Origin: Shewanella sairae
GTDB lineage: Bacteria > Pseudomonadota > Gammaproteobacteria > Enterobacterales > Shewanellaceae
DNA: 35,952 nucleotides
Direction: 5' to 3'
Assembly: GCF_023283535.1 (NCBI RefSeq)
Contig: NZ_JAKILT010000055.1
Location: 1 to 35,952, forward strand
Shown: piece by piece, positions 15,577-24,875 of the stretch
Layout: each line of letters opens with the position of its first letter
Position numbering within the stretch: position 1 is the first letter of the stretch
Translations under genes and position numbers: made by a program
The notes under the pieces: generated by a model
Database searches by the model: none
What the model was told of the DNA's origin: nothing
The model's input: only the letters and a program-made list of their open reading frames with translations

Positions 15577-15608
15577 AAAAAACTGGCAATAAAATATTGC
15601 CAGTTTTT
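15577..15608 (-). terminator. Intrinsic terminator after pilU
   Basis: CTGGCAAT (15583-15590) pairs with ATTGCCAG (15596-15603). On the minus strand it is followed by T's. It separates pilTU from hemH, which runs in the same direction; the plus strand also carries T's. Confidence 0.8.
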
Positions 15609-15647
15609 GCTTAATTTAACTCTGAATAATAAAATCACTCAAGCCAA

Positions 15648-16760
15648 CTAGTCTAAATTCAGCGTTACGCCATCCATCGAACTACTGCTGGTAGGATCTG
15701 AACTTTGTAGCTTAATCATCAAGCGTAAATCATTTGGTGAGTCAGCATGATGCAGTGCATCGGCGTAACTAATTTCACCATCGGTATAAAGCTTTAATAA
15801 TGCTTGGTCAAAAGTCTGCATGCCTTGTTCATTAGACTTCGACATGGTTTCTTTTAGCGAGTGCAGCTCATTCTTAGCAATCAAACTCGCCACCCGCGGC
15901 GTATTAATCAGCACCTCAATTGCCGCGCGTCTGCCGGTACCATCGCTTTTAGGCACTAGCTGCTGCGCCACAATACCGCGCAAGTTTAATGACAAATCAA
16001 ACAATAGTTGGTGATGCTTACTTTCTGGCACTAAGTGCATAATACGGTCGAGCGCTTGGTTGGCATTATTGGCGTGTAATGTCGCCATACATAGATGCCC
16101 CGTCTCAGCAAAAGACAGTGCAAACTCCATGGTCTCTTGGCTACGAATTTCACCAATCAAGATCACATCTGGCGCCTGACGTAATGAGCTTTTCAGCGCG
16201 GCATCAAACGACTCAGTATCGATGCCTACTTCACGTTGAGTAACAATGCTCTGCCTATGGTCATGCACAAATTCCACAGGGTCCTCAATAGTAAGAATGT
16301 GGCCCTTGGCATAGGTATTACGATAACCAACTAAGGCAGCAAGTGAGGTAGACTTACCAGTACCAGTCCCCCCAACCATAATCACTAAACCACGCTTACT
16401 CATCACCAAATCTTTTAGGATTGGCGGTAACATCAAATCATCTACATCAGGAATTTGAGTTTCAATTCGGCGCATAACACAACCAGGTGATTCACGTTGC
16501 CAAAACGCACTGACACGAAAACGCCCTAGATCTTTCGCAGAGAATGCAAAGTTACATTCACGGGACTCATGAAACTCCTGCTTTTGTACATCCGTCATTA
16601 ATGACTCAACAAAATCGAGAGACTGAGCGGGCGTAAAGGCAGTCTCACCTAAAGGCTGCAGCTCACCATCGATTTTAGCGCTAGGCGGAAAACCTGCGGT
16701 AATGAACAGATCCGATGCTTTACGATCAATCATTACTTTTAAAAACGGACTAACATCCAT
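15648..16760 (-). CDS. pilU: Type IV pilus retraction ATPase PilU
   Basis: A hexameric secretion-superfamily ATPase, the accessory of PilT in pilus retraction; acts at the cytoplasmic base of the pilus machine. 370 residues. Walker A GGTGTGKST at about residues 130-138, the Asp box (LTIEDPVEF), Walker B (DVILIGEIR), and the His box (HLCMATLHANNANQ) are all present. It follows pilT with a 16-base gap, as in other gammaproteobacteria, so the two should be co-transcribed. The C-terminal tail (SSDPTSSSSMDG...) is low complexity, as in other PilU proteins. Confidence 0.95.
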   Translation of the reverse strand: MDVSPFLKVMIDRKASDLFITAGFPPSAKIDGELQPLGETAFTPAQSLDFVESLMTDVQKQEFHESRECNFAFSAKDLGRFRVSAFWQRESPGCVMRRIETQIPDVDDLMLPPILKDLVMSKRGLVIMVGGTGTGKSTSLAALVGYRNTYAKGHILTIEDPVEFVHDHRQSIVTQREVGIDTESFDAALKSSLRQAPDVILIGEIRSQETMEFALSFAETGHLCMATLHANNANQALDRIMHLVPESKHHQLLFDLSLNLRGIVAQQLVPKSDGTGRRAAIEVLINTPRVASLIAKNELHSLKETMSKSNEQGMQTFDQALLKLYTDGEISYADALHHADSPNDLRLMIKLQSSDPTSSSSMDGVTLNLD

Positions 16761-16776
16761 AGACTAACGATTCCTA

Positions 16777-17814
16777 TTAAAAGTTTGCTTGCTTGTTTGA
16801 ACTCTTCGCCATAGCGTCTTCACGAGAAATTTGGCCGCGATTAACTAAGTTCTGTAAACATTGATCAAGCGTTTGCATCCCGTGTGCCATACCCGTTTGA
16901 ATCGCTGAATACATCTGTGCGACTTTATCTTCACGGATAAGGTTACGAATTGCAGGTGTTCCCATCATGATTTCATGGGCGGCCACTCGACCACCACCGA
17001 CTTTCTTAATCAGTGTTTGTGAAATTACCGCCTGTAAGGATTCTGACAGCATGGTACGTACCATGCCTTTTTCACCTTCAGGGAATACATCGACCACACG
17101 GTCAATAGTTTTCGCAGCAGAAGTGGTATGCAAGGTACCAAATACTAAGTGACCGGTTTCAGCTGCCGTCATAGCCAAACGAATCGTTTCCAAATCTCGC
17201 ATTTCACCGACTAAGATGACATCCGGATCTTCACGAAGTGCACTACGAAGCGCCGCATTAAAACTATGAGTATGGCGATGTACTTCACGCTGGTTAATCA
17301 AGCATTGCTTGTTTTGATGTACAAATTCTATCGGATCTTCAATCGTAAGAATGTGGTCATGGCGGTTTTCATTGACGTAATCAATCATCGCCGCCAAAGT
17401 GGTACTTTTACCTGAACCTGTTGGGCCAGTAACCAATACTAGACCACGAGGAAAGCTGGAGATCTTTTTGAAGATTTCTGGTGCACCTAACTGCTCCAAA
17501 CTCAAAATATCACTTGGAATGGTACGAAATACTGCTGCAGCACCACGAGACTGGTTAAAAGCATTAACACGAAAACGCGCAAGCCCTGGCACTTCAAATG
17601 AGAAATCTATCTCTAAATGTTCTTCATAGTCCTTGCGCTGCTTATCATTCATGATGTCATAGACGAGACTATGTACACCTTGATGATCTAATGCAGGCAA
17701 ATTAATCTTTCTTACTTCGCCATCGACGCGGATCATGGGAGAAACACCTGCAGAAAGGTGTAGATCTGACGCATTGTGTTTTACACTAAAGGCTAGTAAC
17801 TCTGTGATTTCCAT
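16777..17814 (-). CDS. pilT: Type IV pilus retraction ATPase PilT
   Basis: The main retraction motor for twitching motility and DNA uptake. 345 residues from ATG 17814, the usual PilT length, beginning MEITELLAFSVKHNASDLHL; extension to the upstream in-frame start would add 21 residues and overlap yggS. Walker A GPTGSGKST at 130-138, LTIEDPIEF, Walker B (DVILVGEMRD), and the His box (HLVFGTLHTTSAAKT) are intact, as is the AIRNLIRE motif needed for retraction. Divergent from yggS across 35 bases; first gene of pilTU. Confidence 0.96.
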   Translation of the reverse strand: MEITELLAFSVKHNASDLHLSAGVSPMIRVDGEVRKINLPALDHQGVHSLVYDIMNDKQRKDYEEHLEIDFSFEVPGLARFRVNAFNQSRGAAAVFRTIPSDILSLEQLGAPEIFKKISSFPRGLVLVTGPTGSGKSTTLAAMIDYVNENRHDHILTIEDPIEFVHQNKQCLINQREVHRHTHSFNAALRSALREDPDVILVGEMRDLETIRLAMTAAETGHLVFGTLHTTSAAKTIDRVVDVFPEGEKGMVRTMLSESLQAVISQTLIKKVGGGRVAAHEIMMGTPAIRNLIREDKVAQMYSAIQTGMAHGMQTLDQCLQNLVNRGQISREDAMAKSSNKQANF

Positions 17815-17849
17815 AGTTTGGGATATCCATTCAACCAAAAACTTACAAG

Positions 17850-18548
17850 ATGACAACAATAACAGACAGACTCGCAATCGCCCAGCATCGAATCACTCAA
17901 GCTGCGCAAAATGCCTCTCGTCGGGCAGAAGATGTACAACTGCTCGCAGTGAGTAAAACCAAGCCGAATGAATACATCATCGAAGCCTATCAGGCTGGTC
18001 AGCGTCGCTTTGGTGAAAACTACGTCCAGGAAGGTGAAATGAAGATCAATTCACTTAGCCAAGAGTACCCGGATATTGAGTGGCATTTTATCGGTCCTTT
18101 ACAATCCAATAAAACCAAAGTGGTCGCTAGCCTGTTTGATTGGATGCATACAGTTGACCGTGAAAAAGTGGCTAAGCGCTTAAGTGAGCAGCGTCCAGAC
18201 GATATGCCGGCGCTTAATATTTGTATTCAGGTCAATATCAGTAATGAATCGAGTAAGTCAGGCGTTGCTGCAACTGAAGTGTTAGCACTGGCTGATAGCT
18301 TAGCAGCGCTACCTAATTTGGTATTGCGCGGCTTAATGGCAATTCCATCAGCCGATGTTGATGAGCAAACGGCGAGCCAGGAATTAGCGGCACTGCACAA
18401 CTTATATTTGCAACTTGCACAGCGCTTTGACACTGTCGACACGCTATCTGTCGGTATGAGCAATGACTTAGAACTTGCTGTAGACCATGGCTCAACTATG
18501 GTGCGTATTGGTAGTGCTATTTTTGGCGAACGAAATTATAACGTGTAA
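17850..18548 (+). CDS. yggS: YggS/PLPBP, PLP homeostasis protein
   Basis: A single-domain fold-type III PLP-binding protein (232 residues) that buffers pyridoxal phosphate and affects amino-acid and keto-acid balance; no catalysis is known. The PLP lysine lies in LLAVSKTKP (about residue 36), and the phosphate-contact segment is in the C-terminal LSVGMSNDLELAVDHGSTMVRIGSA. FGENYVQE and WHFIGPLQSNK are also typical. The neighbours pilT (divergent), proC and yggT match the conserved gammaproteobacterial gene order. Confidence 0.95.
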   Translation: MTTITDRLAIAQHRITQAAQNASRRAEDVQLLAVSKTKPNEYIIEAYQAGQRRFGENYVQEGEMKINSLSQEYPDIEWHFIGPLQSNKTKVVASLFDWMHTVDREKVAKRLSEQRPDDMPALNICIQVNISNESSKSGVAATEVLALADSLAALPNLVLRGLMAIPSADVDEQTASQELAALHNLYLQLAQRFDTVDTLSVGMSNDLELAVDHGSTMVRIGSAIFGERNYNV

Positions 18549-18710
18549 TTTATACCACGAGTAAAAACAGCAATATAAAATGGATTAAAGTCGTATTAGA
18601 ATAAATCGCTGCGGCAGCTATTTTTACCGCTGCAGCTTGTATTTAACGATTCAGCCCAAACATTAATAACTAAAGTAGCTATATACCAACTAAAACAAAA
18701 AGAGATCTTC

Positions 18711-19529
18711 ATGACACAACAAAAAGTATGCTTTATTGGCGCAGGTAATATGACCCGCAGTATCGTTAGCGGTCTAGTGAAAAGTGGTTACAACCCAGCT
18801 CTTATCGAAGCCACAAACCCAAGCCAACCTAAGCTAGATGCCATGGTCAGTGACTTTGGTATTAATGTGTCTAATGACAACGTTAGCGCCGCGCAAAATG
18901 CAGATGTAATTGTGCTAGGCGTAAAACCACACTTTATGGAAGTTGTTGGTGAAGAGCTTAGTGGCTTAGATCTATCTAACAAACTGATTATCACCATCGC
19001 CGCAGGTGTCACAGCCAAGCGCTACGGTGACTTTTTTAAGCAAGAGATCAAACTAATACGCACTATACCTAATACACCAACGCAAATAGGTGTAGGCTTA
19101 ACAGGACTTTATGCTGGCGACGATATCTCTGCCGAGCAAAAAGCCATTTGCGAAACCTTAATGGCAACCGGTGGTGAAACCGTTTGGGTTGAAAAAGAAG
19201 CAGACTTAAACCAAGTTATCGCCCTTGCTGGGAGCTCTCCTGCTTATTTCTTCCTATTTTTAGAATCTATGGTGGAAAGTGCGGTCAAAGGTGGTATGTC
19301 AGAAGTCGCCGCTAGAGAAATGGCACAACAAGCAGCACTGGGTGCAGCGTTAATGGTTAAACAAAACCCAGATGTAAGCTTGGCGCAACTTAGAGCCAAT
19401 GTGACTTCAAAAGGTGGCACTACGGCACAAGCTGTCGAGACCTTTGAAAAAGGTGATTTACGAGGCCTAGTCGACAGCGCAATGAGCAATTGCATCGCCC
19501 GCGCTGAAGAAATGGCAAAGCAGTACTAA
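18711..19529 (+). CDS. proC: Pyrroline-5-carboxylate reductase
   Basis: Reduces pyrroline-5-carboxylate to L-proline with NAD(P)H, the last step of proline synthesis; a cytoplasmic oligomer. 272 residues. N-terminal Rossmann motif (CFIGAGNMTRSIV), then VKPHFMEVVGE, IRTIPNTPTQIGVG, and the dimer/substrate domain with LAGSSPAYFFLFLESM and TSKGGTTAQAVETFEKG. A 162-base gap separates it from yggS; the interval has only a weak 4-bp stem at 18608-18618 with TATTTTT after it. yggT follows after 27 bases. Confidence 0.96.
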   Translation: MTQQKVCFIGAGNMTRSIVSGLVKSGYNPALIEATNPSQPKLDAMVSDFGINVSNDNVSAAQNADVIVLGVKPHFMEVVGEELSGLDLSNKLIITIAAGVTAKRYGDFFKQEIKLIRTIPNTPTQIGVGLTGLYAGDDISAEQKAICETLMATGGETVWVEKEADLNQVIALAGSSPAYFFLFLESMVESAVKGGMSEVAAREMAQQAALGAALMVKQNPDVSLAQLRANVTSKGGTTAQAVETFEKGDLRGLVDSAMSNCIARAEEMAKQY

Positions 19530-19556
19530 TTTAAATTAAACAAGTAGAGTAAATAG

Positions 19557-20105
19557 ATGAATGCATTTAGTTTTCTAATAAGCACAGTATTCGACCTGTA
19601 CCTAATGGTCGTGGTACTGCGTATTTGGCTACAACTCGCTAGAGCCGATTTCTATAATCCATTTAGCCAATTTATTGTTAAAGCTACACACCCAATTGTC
19701 GGCCCGATGCGCCGTGTATTACCCTCGTTTGGCAGCTTCGACACGGCTTCGTTTGTCCTAGCTATCAGCGTTGTCGTGTTAAAGTTTGTAATCTTAAGCT
19801 TGATGGCAGGCGCTGCGATTAACGTGCCGAGCTTGCTGTTAATTTCACTTGTATCAGTGATTAAAGAAGCCGGTGTATTGCTTTTCTGGATGCTAATTCT
19901 ACGAGCAATTTTGAGCTGGGTAAGCCAAGGCGGTAATCCGATTGAAATGGTCATGGGTCAGTTAACAGAGCCATTACTTGCCCCTATTCGCCGCATTTTA
20001 CCACCTATGGGTGGCTTAGATTTATCACTGTTAGTGATGATGATCATTCTTAACTTTTTAAATATTTTATTGGCGCAATACGTACCATTTTGGGCTAGCG
20101 TATAG
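19557..20105 (+). CDS. yggT: YggT family membrane protein
   Basis: A 182-residue inner-membrane protein with two YGGT domains, each a pair of helices around a conserved RxxLxxxR/NPxx loop: RADFYNPFSQFIVKATHPIVGPMRRVLP, repeated later as GNPIEMVMGQLTEPLLAPIRRILPP. The family is unassigned in biochemical terms; it has been linked to osmotic tolerance. Its TAG stop overlaps the GTG start of yggU by one base (TAGTG), pointing to translational coupling. Confidence 0.92.
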   Translation: MNAFSFLISTVFDLYLMVVVLRIWLQLARADFYNPFSQFIVKATHPIVGPMRRVLPSFGSFDTASFVLAISVVVLKFVILSLMAGAAINVPSLLLISLVSVIKEAGVLLFWMLILRAILSWVSQGGNPIEMVMGQLTEPLLAPIRRILPPMGGLDLSLLVMMIILNFLNILLAQYVPFWASV

Positions 20106-20392
20106 TGACTCCAGCACTGATGCAGCAGGGTAACCTGCTGCTACAACTTTATATTCAGCCTAAGGCAAGTCGCGATCAAATCGTTGGTCTACACGGCGAA
20201 GAAATCAAAATAGCCATTACCGCTCCACCTGTTGATGGCAAAGCTAATGCTCATCTCACCAAGTATCTCTCTAAAGCATTTAAGGTTCCTAAAGGCGATA
20301 TTGAAATTATTAAAGGTCAGATGGGGCGCCATAAACAAGTCAAAATCACAACGCCAAAGCTCATTCCTATTGAAATACAAAACCTTTTGTAA
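20105..20392 (+). CDS. yggU: YggU family protein (DUF167)
   Basis: A 95-residue protein of the UPF0235/DUF167 family. It closely matches the E. coli YggU pattern: LYIQPKASRDQIVGLHGEE, AITAPPVDGKANAHL, and KGQMGRHKQVKI. Function unknown. The GTG start overlaps the yggT stop by one base. An internal ATG at codon 6 would drop five residues. Confidence 0.92.
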   Translation: MTPALMQQGNLLLQLYIQPKASRDQIVGLHGEEIKIAITAPPVDGKANAHLTKYLSKAFKVPKGDIEIIKGQMGRHKQVKITTPKLIPIEIQNLL

Positions 20393-20475
20393 CCTTATAG
20401 TGATTCGAAGTTTAAAGCGTTTGGCCCAACTAAGTTCTATACTGTTAACAAGATATCGTTCTAAGGAAAGCTAAT

Positions 20476-20910
20476 ATGATCCGTTCATTAACGACTATGC
20501 TGCTACTGTTTTTTTGTATCAGCAGCACTGCATTTGCCGAACAAAAAGAAAAAGTGGGTAACTTTGATATTCACTACGTCGCTCTTAGTAGTACTTTTCT
20601 AACCCCAAGTATCGCTAAATCCTATGGTATCAAGCGCAGTAGTTACACAGGGATTATCAATATCGCGGTACTCGATACTAGTGAAGAAGGAAACCCTGCG
20701 GTACCGGTTGAACTTTCAGGCGTCGCTAATAATCTGCTGGATGCCAGAATTGATCTGAAATTTAGAGAAATTCGTGAAGGTGATTCAATCTACTATATCG
20801 CTGAAGTCCCTTATCGTGACGATCAAGAAATCAATTTTAAAATTGCAGTAAAATATGAAAAACAGCTTAATACTACAATTACTTTTAAACAAAAGTTTTA
20901 CGTAGAGTAG
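20476..20910 (+). CDS. Exported DUF4426 family protein
   Basis: A 144-residue protein with a Sec signal peptide (ending near STAFA) and a DUF4426 domain that looks all-beta (FDIHYVALSSTFLTP, YGIKRSSYTGIINIAVLD, and a C-terminal TFKQKFYVE). Function unknown. Strong AAGGAAAG site before the ATG. This family commonly sits between yggU and rdgB in Vibrio and Shewanella. Closed by the terminator at 20930-20956. Confidence 0.88.
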   Translation: MIRSLTTMLLLFFCISSTAFAEQKEKVGNFDIHYVALSSTFLTPSIAKSYGIKRSSYTGIINIAVLDTSEEGNPAVPVELSGVANNLLDARIDLKFREIREGDSIYYIAEVPYRDDQEINFKIAVKYEKQLNTTITFKQKFYVE

Positions 20911-20929
20911 CACTCAGCAAACATCATAG

Positions 20930-20956
20930 AACAGGGCTAAACGGCCCTGTTTTTTG
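20930..20956 (+). terminator. Intrinsic terminator
   Basis: AACAGGGC (20930-20937) pairs with GCCCTGTT (20944-20951), loop TAAACG, followed by T's. It ends the yggS-to-DUF4426 run. Confidence 0.85.
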
Positions 20957-21034
20957 TTGCCTATCTACTATCGAAAATCCCTTATCTCAGCTATTATTGC
21001 CGCCATTATTTTATGACTCACCTACAGGCTCCCC

Positions 21035-21634
21035 ATGAATAAAATCGTCCTTGCTAGTGGTAACAAAGGTAAATTAAAAGAATTTTCAGAATTAATGGCT
21101 GATTACGGCGTTGAAATTTTAGCTCAAAGCGCATTAAATGTAGCTGAAGTGCCTGAAACTGGTACCACCTTTGTAGAAAATGCCATTATCAAAGCGAGAA
21201 ATGCCGCTGAAGTGACTGGCCATGCTGCTATTGCCGATGATTCAGGTCTTGAGGTCGATTTCTTGCAAGGCGCACCAGGAATATACTCTGCGCGCTATGC
21301 AGGAGAAGGCGCAAAGGATGAGCAAAACTATACCAAGTTACTCAATGCACTTGATGGGCAAACCCAGCGCAGTGCACGCTTTCAATGTGTATTGGTTTAT
21401 ATGCGTCACGCTAAAGATCCAACTCCTATTATTTGCCAAGCATCTTGGGAAGGTACAATAGGTTTTGCTCCACAAGGCGACAATGGTCACGGCTACGATC
21501 CTATCTTTATTCCAGCTGAGCATGAATGCCCAGCTGCTGAACTTAGCTCAGATGAAAAAAACAAACTGAGCCATCGTGGTAAAGCACTCGTGTTATTAAT
21601 TGAAGCAATGAAGCAACAAGGTATCTTTAACTAA
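21035..21634 (+). CDS. rdgB: dITP/XTP pyrophosphatase (RdgB/HAM1)
   Basis: Removes non-canonical purine nucleotides (ITP, dITP, XTP) by hydrolysis to the monophosphate and PPi. 199 residues. Family motifs: N-terminal LASGNKGKLKEF (triphosphate binding), TFVENAIIKARNA, ADDSGLEVDFLQGAPGIYSA, and the C-terminal GHGYDPIF and LSHRGKAL. The TAA stop overlaps the ATG of hemW by one base (TAATG). Confidence 0.96.
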   Translation: MNKIVLASGNKGKLKEFSELMADYGVEILAQSALNVAEVPETGTTFVENAIIKARNAAEVTGHAAIADDSGLEVDFLQGAPGIYSARYAGEGAKDEQNYTKLLNALDGQTQRSARFQCVLVYMRHAKDPTPIICQASWEGTIGFAPQGDNGHGYDPIFIPAEHECPAAELSSDEKNKLSHRGKALVLLIEAMKQQGIFN

Positions 21635-22785
21635 TGCTAACCCTGCCACCGTTAAGCCTATACATTCATATTCCTTGGTGTGTACAAAAGTGCCCCTATT
21701 GCGACTTTAATTCCCATGGCCAACATGGTGAATTACCGCAAACTGAATATGTTGATGCACTGATTAATGATCTCAAACAAGACCTACATTATGTGCAAGG
21801 CAGACAGCTTCACACCATTTTTATCGGTGGCGGCACGCCTTCTTTATTTGACGCCGCACACATTGGCCGTTTACTAACAGAAGTCGATGCACTGATCCCT
21901 TTTAGCGACAATATCGAAATCACCATGGAGGCCAACCCTGGCACATTAGAACATGATGATTTTGAAGCTTATAACAAAGCGGGTGTCACTCGCTTATCTA
22001 TTGGCGTACAAAGTTTTTCTAGCGATAAGCTCAATTTACTTGGGCGCATTCACGATAAAAACGAAGCGCAAGTTGCTGCACAAAAAGCAAAGGTTTCTGG
22101 CTATCAAAGTTTTAACTTAGACTTGATGCACGGCCTGCCTGATCAGAGTTTTGACGAAGCATTAGCCGATATTGAAACCGCCGCAGAATTAGCGCCGCCG
22201 CACCTATCTTGGTATCAGTTAACGATTGAGCCAAATACCCTGTTTCACTCCAAGCCACCACAGTTACCAGATGATGAAAATCTATGGCAGATCTATGAGC
22301 AAGGACAAAAACGTTTAGCGGCGCTTGGTTATCAGCAGTACGAGATCTCTGCGTACGCTAAAGAAGGCTACCAATGCAAACATAACCTCAACTATTGGCA
22401 GTTTGGTGACTACTTAGGAATTGGTTGTGGCGCCCACGGTAAAATCACCCAAATTAACCCTAGCAATCTTGATGACAGCAAAATTGTCCGCACCGTTAAA
22501 ATAAAGCACCCTAAAGGTTATTTAAGCGCAACTGATTATTGCTATGAAACCACTGAAGTAGAGCAAGAAGATAGGCCGCTAGAATACTTGATGAACCGCC
22601 TTCGCTTAATGAGCCCTATTCCAAAGGTTGAGTTTGAGCAGCGCACCGGGCTTAGCCGCGACACAATTCGTGAAGGGATTAAGCAAGCTTGTGCTAAAGG
22701 TTTAATGACCGAATCTAATGAACATTGGCAACTGACCAGTAAAGGTCATCTATTCGTCAATGAGCTGCTGTCACAGTTTTTATAG
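21634..22785 (+). CDS. hemW: HemW, radical SAM haem chaperone
   Basis: A radical-SAM, HemN-like protein of 383 residues. HemW proteins bind haem and are not coproporphyrinogen oxidases, unlike HemN. The CX3CX2C cluster (Cys16, Cys20, Cys23) sits in the N-terminal barrel, followed by IFIGGGTPSLF and GVTRLSIGVQSF. The C-terminal HemN_C domain follows (CKHNLNYWQFGDYLGIGCGAH). The start shares one base with the end of rdgB, a pairing conserved across gammaproteobacteria, and translational coupling is likely. Confidence 0.94.
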   Translation: MLTLPPLSLYIHIPWCVQKCPYCDFNSHGQHGELPQTEYVDALINDLKQDLHYVQGRQLHTIFIGGGTPSLFDAAHIGRLLTEVDALIPFSDNIEITMEANPGTLEHDDFEAYNKAGVTRLSIGVQSFSSDKLNLLGRIHDKNEAQVAAQKAKVSGYQSFNLDLMHGLPDQSFDEALADIETAAELAPPHLSWYQLTIEPNTLFHSKPPQLPDDENLWQIYEQGQKRLAALGYQQYEISAYAKEGYQCKHNLNYWQFGDYLGIGCGAHGKITQINPSNLDDSKIVRTVKIKHPKGYLSATDYCYETTEVEQEDRPLEYLMNRLRLMSPIPKVEFEQRTGLSRDTIREGIKQACAKGLMTESNEHWQLTSKGHLFVNELLSQFL

Positions 22786-22830
22786 TGAGCTTTAAATCTT
22801 ACTAACACGCAGAATTAAACTTAAGCAATT

Positions 22831-22852
22831 GAATTTAATAGCTAATAAATTC
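22831..22852. repeat. Near-perfect palindrome upstream of DUF885 gene
   Basis: GAATTTAATA (22831-22840) and TAATAAATTC (22843-22852) form 10-base arms with one mismatch around GC. It lies about 100 bases upstream of the DUF885 start and could be an operator; no regulator is assigned. Confidence 0.35.
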
Positions 22853-22950
22853 AAACACCCAACATCAGACACATTTACTAACACTTAGATCAAAAAATTA
22901 ACCGACAGCTTCTTTAGGATAACAATCATAATTCTAAGGAAGCCTAAAAA

Positions 22951-24804
22951 ATGCCTATAAAAACAAATATTAGCTTTATCGCCCTCTCACTCTCTATGGC
23001 ATTTAGTGCCACAGCGGTTGCCGCTCCTACCTCGATAGCCCAATTAAGTCCAAGTGAGAGCGTTGCTCACAAGGCAGAAACTGAATCACAAAAAGCCAAT
23101 GCCTTATTCGAAAACATTTTCATGGAAAATGTCATGGCGAGCCCTATCTCGCAAACCCATTTAGGTATTAAAACCGATTATGACAAGTGGGACGAAATGG
23201 GTGATGCTGCCGATGATGAAGCCCTTGCCCGCGATAAAAAGCATTTAGCCCAGCTAAAGCAAGTCAACACCAGTAAACTCGACCGACAGACTTTACTTAG
23301 CTATAAGCTACTGACCCAGAAGCTTGAGCAAAGCATTAAAGACGATAAGTGGCGCTACCATAGTTATCCGGTTAACCAGATGTATGGTGGCCACTCACAG
23401 ATTGCATCGTTTTTAATTAACCAACATCAGATTGGCAATGTAGAAGATGCAAAAGCTTATATTAGCCGTCTTCAAGGTGTACCTAAGCGTTTATCGCAAT
23501 TACAAACAGCCCTAGAAATCCGTGAAGACAAAGGTATTATCGCGCCTAAGTTCGTCTTTCCTTACGTGATTAATGACAGTAAAAACATTATCAACGGTGC
23601 GCCTTTCAGTTCCGCCAGCGATAGCCAAGACAGTGCATTGTGGAGCGACTTTAAACGTAAAGTATCAAAGCTTGAAATCAGCGATAGCGATAAAGAAAGC
23701 TTATTGCGTCAAGCTAAACTGGCGCTAATAGAAGATGTTAAACCTGCATATGACCAGTTAATTGCTTATATGACTAAGCTTGAAACCAAAGCCGATACCC
23801 GTGATGGCGCATGGAAATTTCCTCAAGGTGACAGCTACTACAACAATGCCCTTGCGCGCACGACCACAACCGATATGACTGCGAATGAGATCCATGAGTT
23901 GGGTTTAGCTGAAGTGGCTCGAATTCATAGTGAAATGCGCGCCATTATGAAAAAGGTTAACTTTGAAGGTTCATTAACTGAATTCTTTAAATTTATGCGT
24001 GATGATGAACAGTTTTACTATGCCAATGACGATAAAGGGCGCCAAGCTTACTTAAGTGAAGCGACAGCACTTATTGATACCATGAGCGGCCGACTTGACG
24101 AGGTCTTTAAAATAAAACCTCAGGCACCAATGATTGTTAAGCAGGTAGAAGCCTTTAGAGAAAAGTCGGCTGGCAAAGCCTTTTACAGTAACCCGTCACC
24201 GGATGGTAGCCGTCCTGGTACATACTACGCCAACCTATATGACATGAAGGCGATGCCAAAGTACCAAATGGAAGCGCTTGCTTACCATGAAGGTACGCCG
24301 GGTCACCATATGCAAATTGCCATTGCCCAAGAACTTGAGGGCGTACCAAAATTCCGTAAGTTTGGTGGCTATACAGCCTACATTGAAGGTTGGGGTCTCT
24401 ACAGCGAGTATTTCCCGAAAGAAATGGGCATGTACTCAGATCCATACTCAGATTTTGGTCGTCTCGCAATGGAGCTATGGCGCGCATGCCGACTGGTAGT
24501 CGATACAGGTATTCACGCTAAAAAGTGGAACCGTGAAGACTCTATTGAGTACTACGTATCTAACACGCCAAACGCCAAGTCAGATGCGGTTAAAATGGTT
24601 GAGCGTCATATCGTGATGCCGTCACAAGCAACGGCTTACAAAGTGGGTATGATTAAGTTGCTAGCATTAAGAGATAAGGCGCAACAAGCCCTTGGCGATA
24701 AGTTCGATATTCGCGATTTTCACACCATAGTACTTAAAAATGGTCCAGTACCATTAGATGTACTAGAAAGTGAAATCGACTTATGGATTAAGCAAAGCAG
24801 CTAA
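22951..24804 (+). CDS. Secreted DUF885 family putative metallopeptidase
   Basis: A 617-residue protein with a Sec signal peptide (cleavage near AVAA). The body is a DUF885 domain, mostly helical, with the conserved zinc-like motif HEGTPGHH at about residues 446-453 and a downstream IEGWGLYSE motif whose Glu is the usual third ligand of the gluzincin-like family. Related bacterial proteins are annotated as M3-like or DUF885 peptidases; the substrate is unknown. AAGGAAGCC precedes the ATG. Monocistronic, ending at a strong terminator. Codon use is like the neighbours. Confidence 0.85.
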   Translation: MPIKTNISFIALSLSMAFSATAVAAPTSIAQLSPSESVAHKAETESQKANALFENIFMENVMASPISQTHLGIKTDYDKWDEMGDAADDEALARDKKHLAQLKQVNTSKLDRQTLLSYKLLTQKLEQSIKDDKWRYHSYPVNQMYGGHSQIASFLINQHQIGNVEDAKAYISRLQGVPKRLSQLQTALEIREDKGIIAPKFVFPYVINDSKNIINGAPFSSASDSQDSALWSDFKRKVSKLEISDSDKESLLRQAKLALIEDVKPAYDQLIAYMTKLETKADTRDGAWKFPQGDSYYNNALARTTTTDMTANEIHELGLAEVARIHSEMRAIMKKVNFEGSLTEFFKFMRDDEQFYYANDDKGRQAYLSEATALIDTMSGRLDEVFKIKPQAPMIVKQVEAFREKSAGKAFYSNPSPDGSRPGTYYANLYDMKAMPKYQMEALAYHEGTPGHHMQIAIAQELEGVPKFRKFGGYTAYIEGWGLYSEYFPKEMGMYSDPYSDFGRLAMELWRACRLVVDTGIHAKKWNREDSIEYYVSNTPNAKSDAVKMVERHIVMPSQATAYKVGMIKLLALRDKAQQALGDKFDIRDFHTIVLKNGPVPLDVLESEIDLWIKQSS

Positions 24805-24820
24805 TTAATCGTTATCAACA

Positions 24821-24860
24821 AAAAAGCCTCGTCTGCAAGTTATTGCTGACGAGGCTTTTT
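24821..24860. terminator. Two-way intrinsic terminator
   Basis: AAAAAGCCTCGTC (24821-24833) pairs with GACGAGGCTTTTT (24848-24860), with an inner GCAA/TTGC stem. It lies between the convergent DUF885 and 666-residue genes. Confidence 0.9.
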
Positions 24861-24875
24861 TATCTGGAGTCGTTA

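Noticed and set aside
15648..17814. A full type IV pilus or secretion cluster
   Set aside because: Only the retraction ATPases pilT and pilU are present; the neighbours are housekeeping genes, as is normal for this locus.
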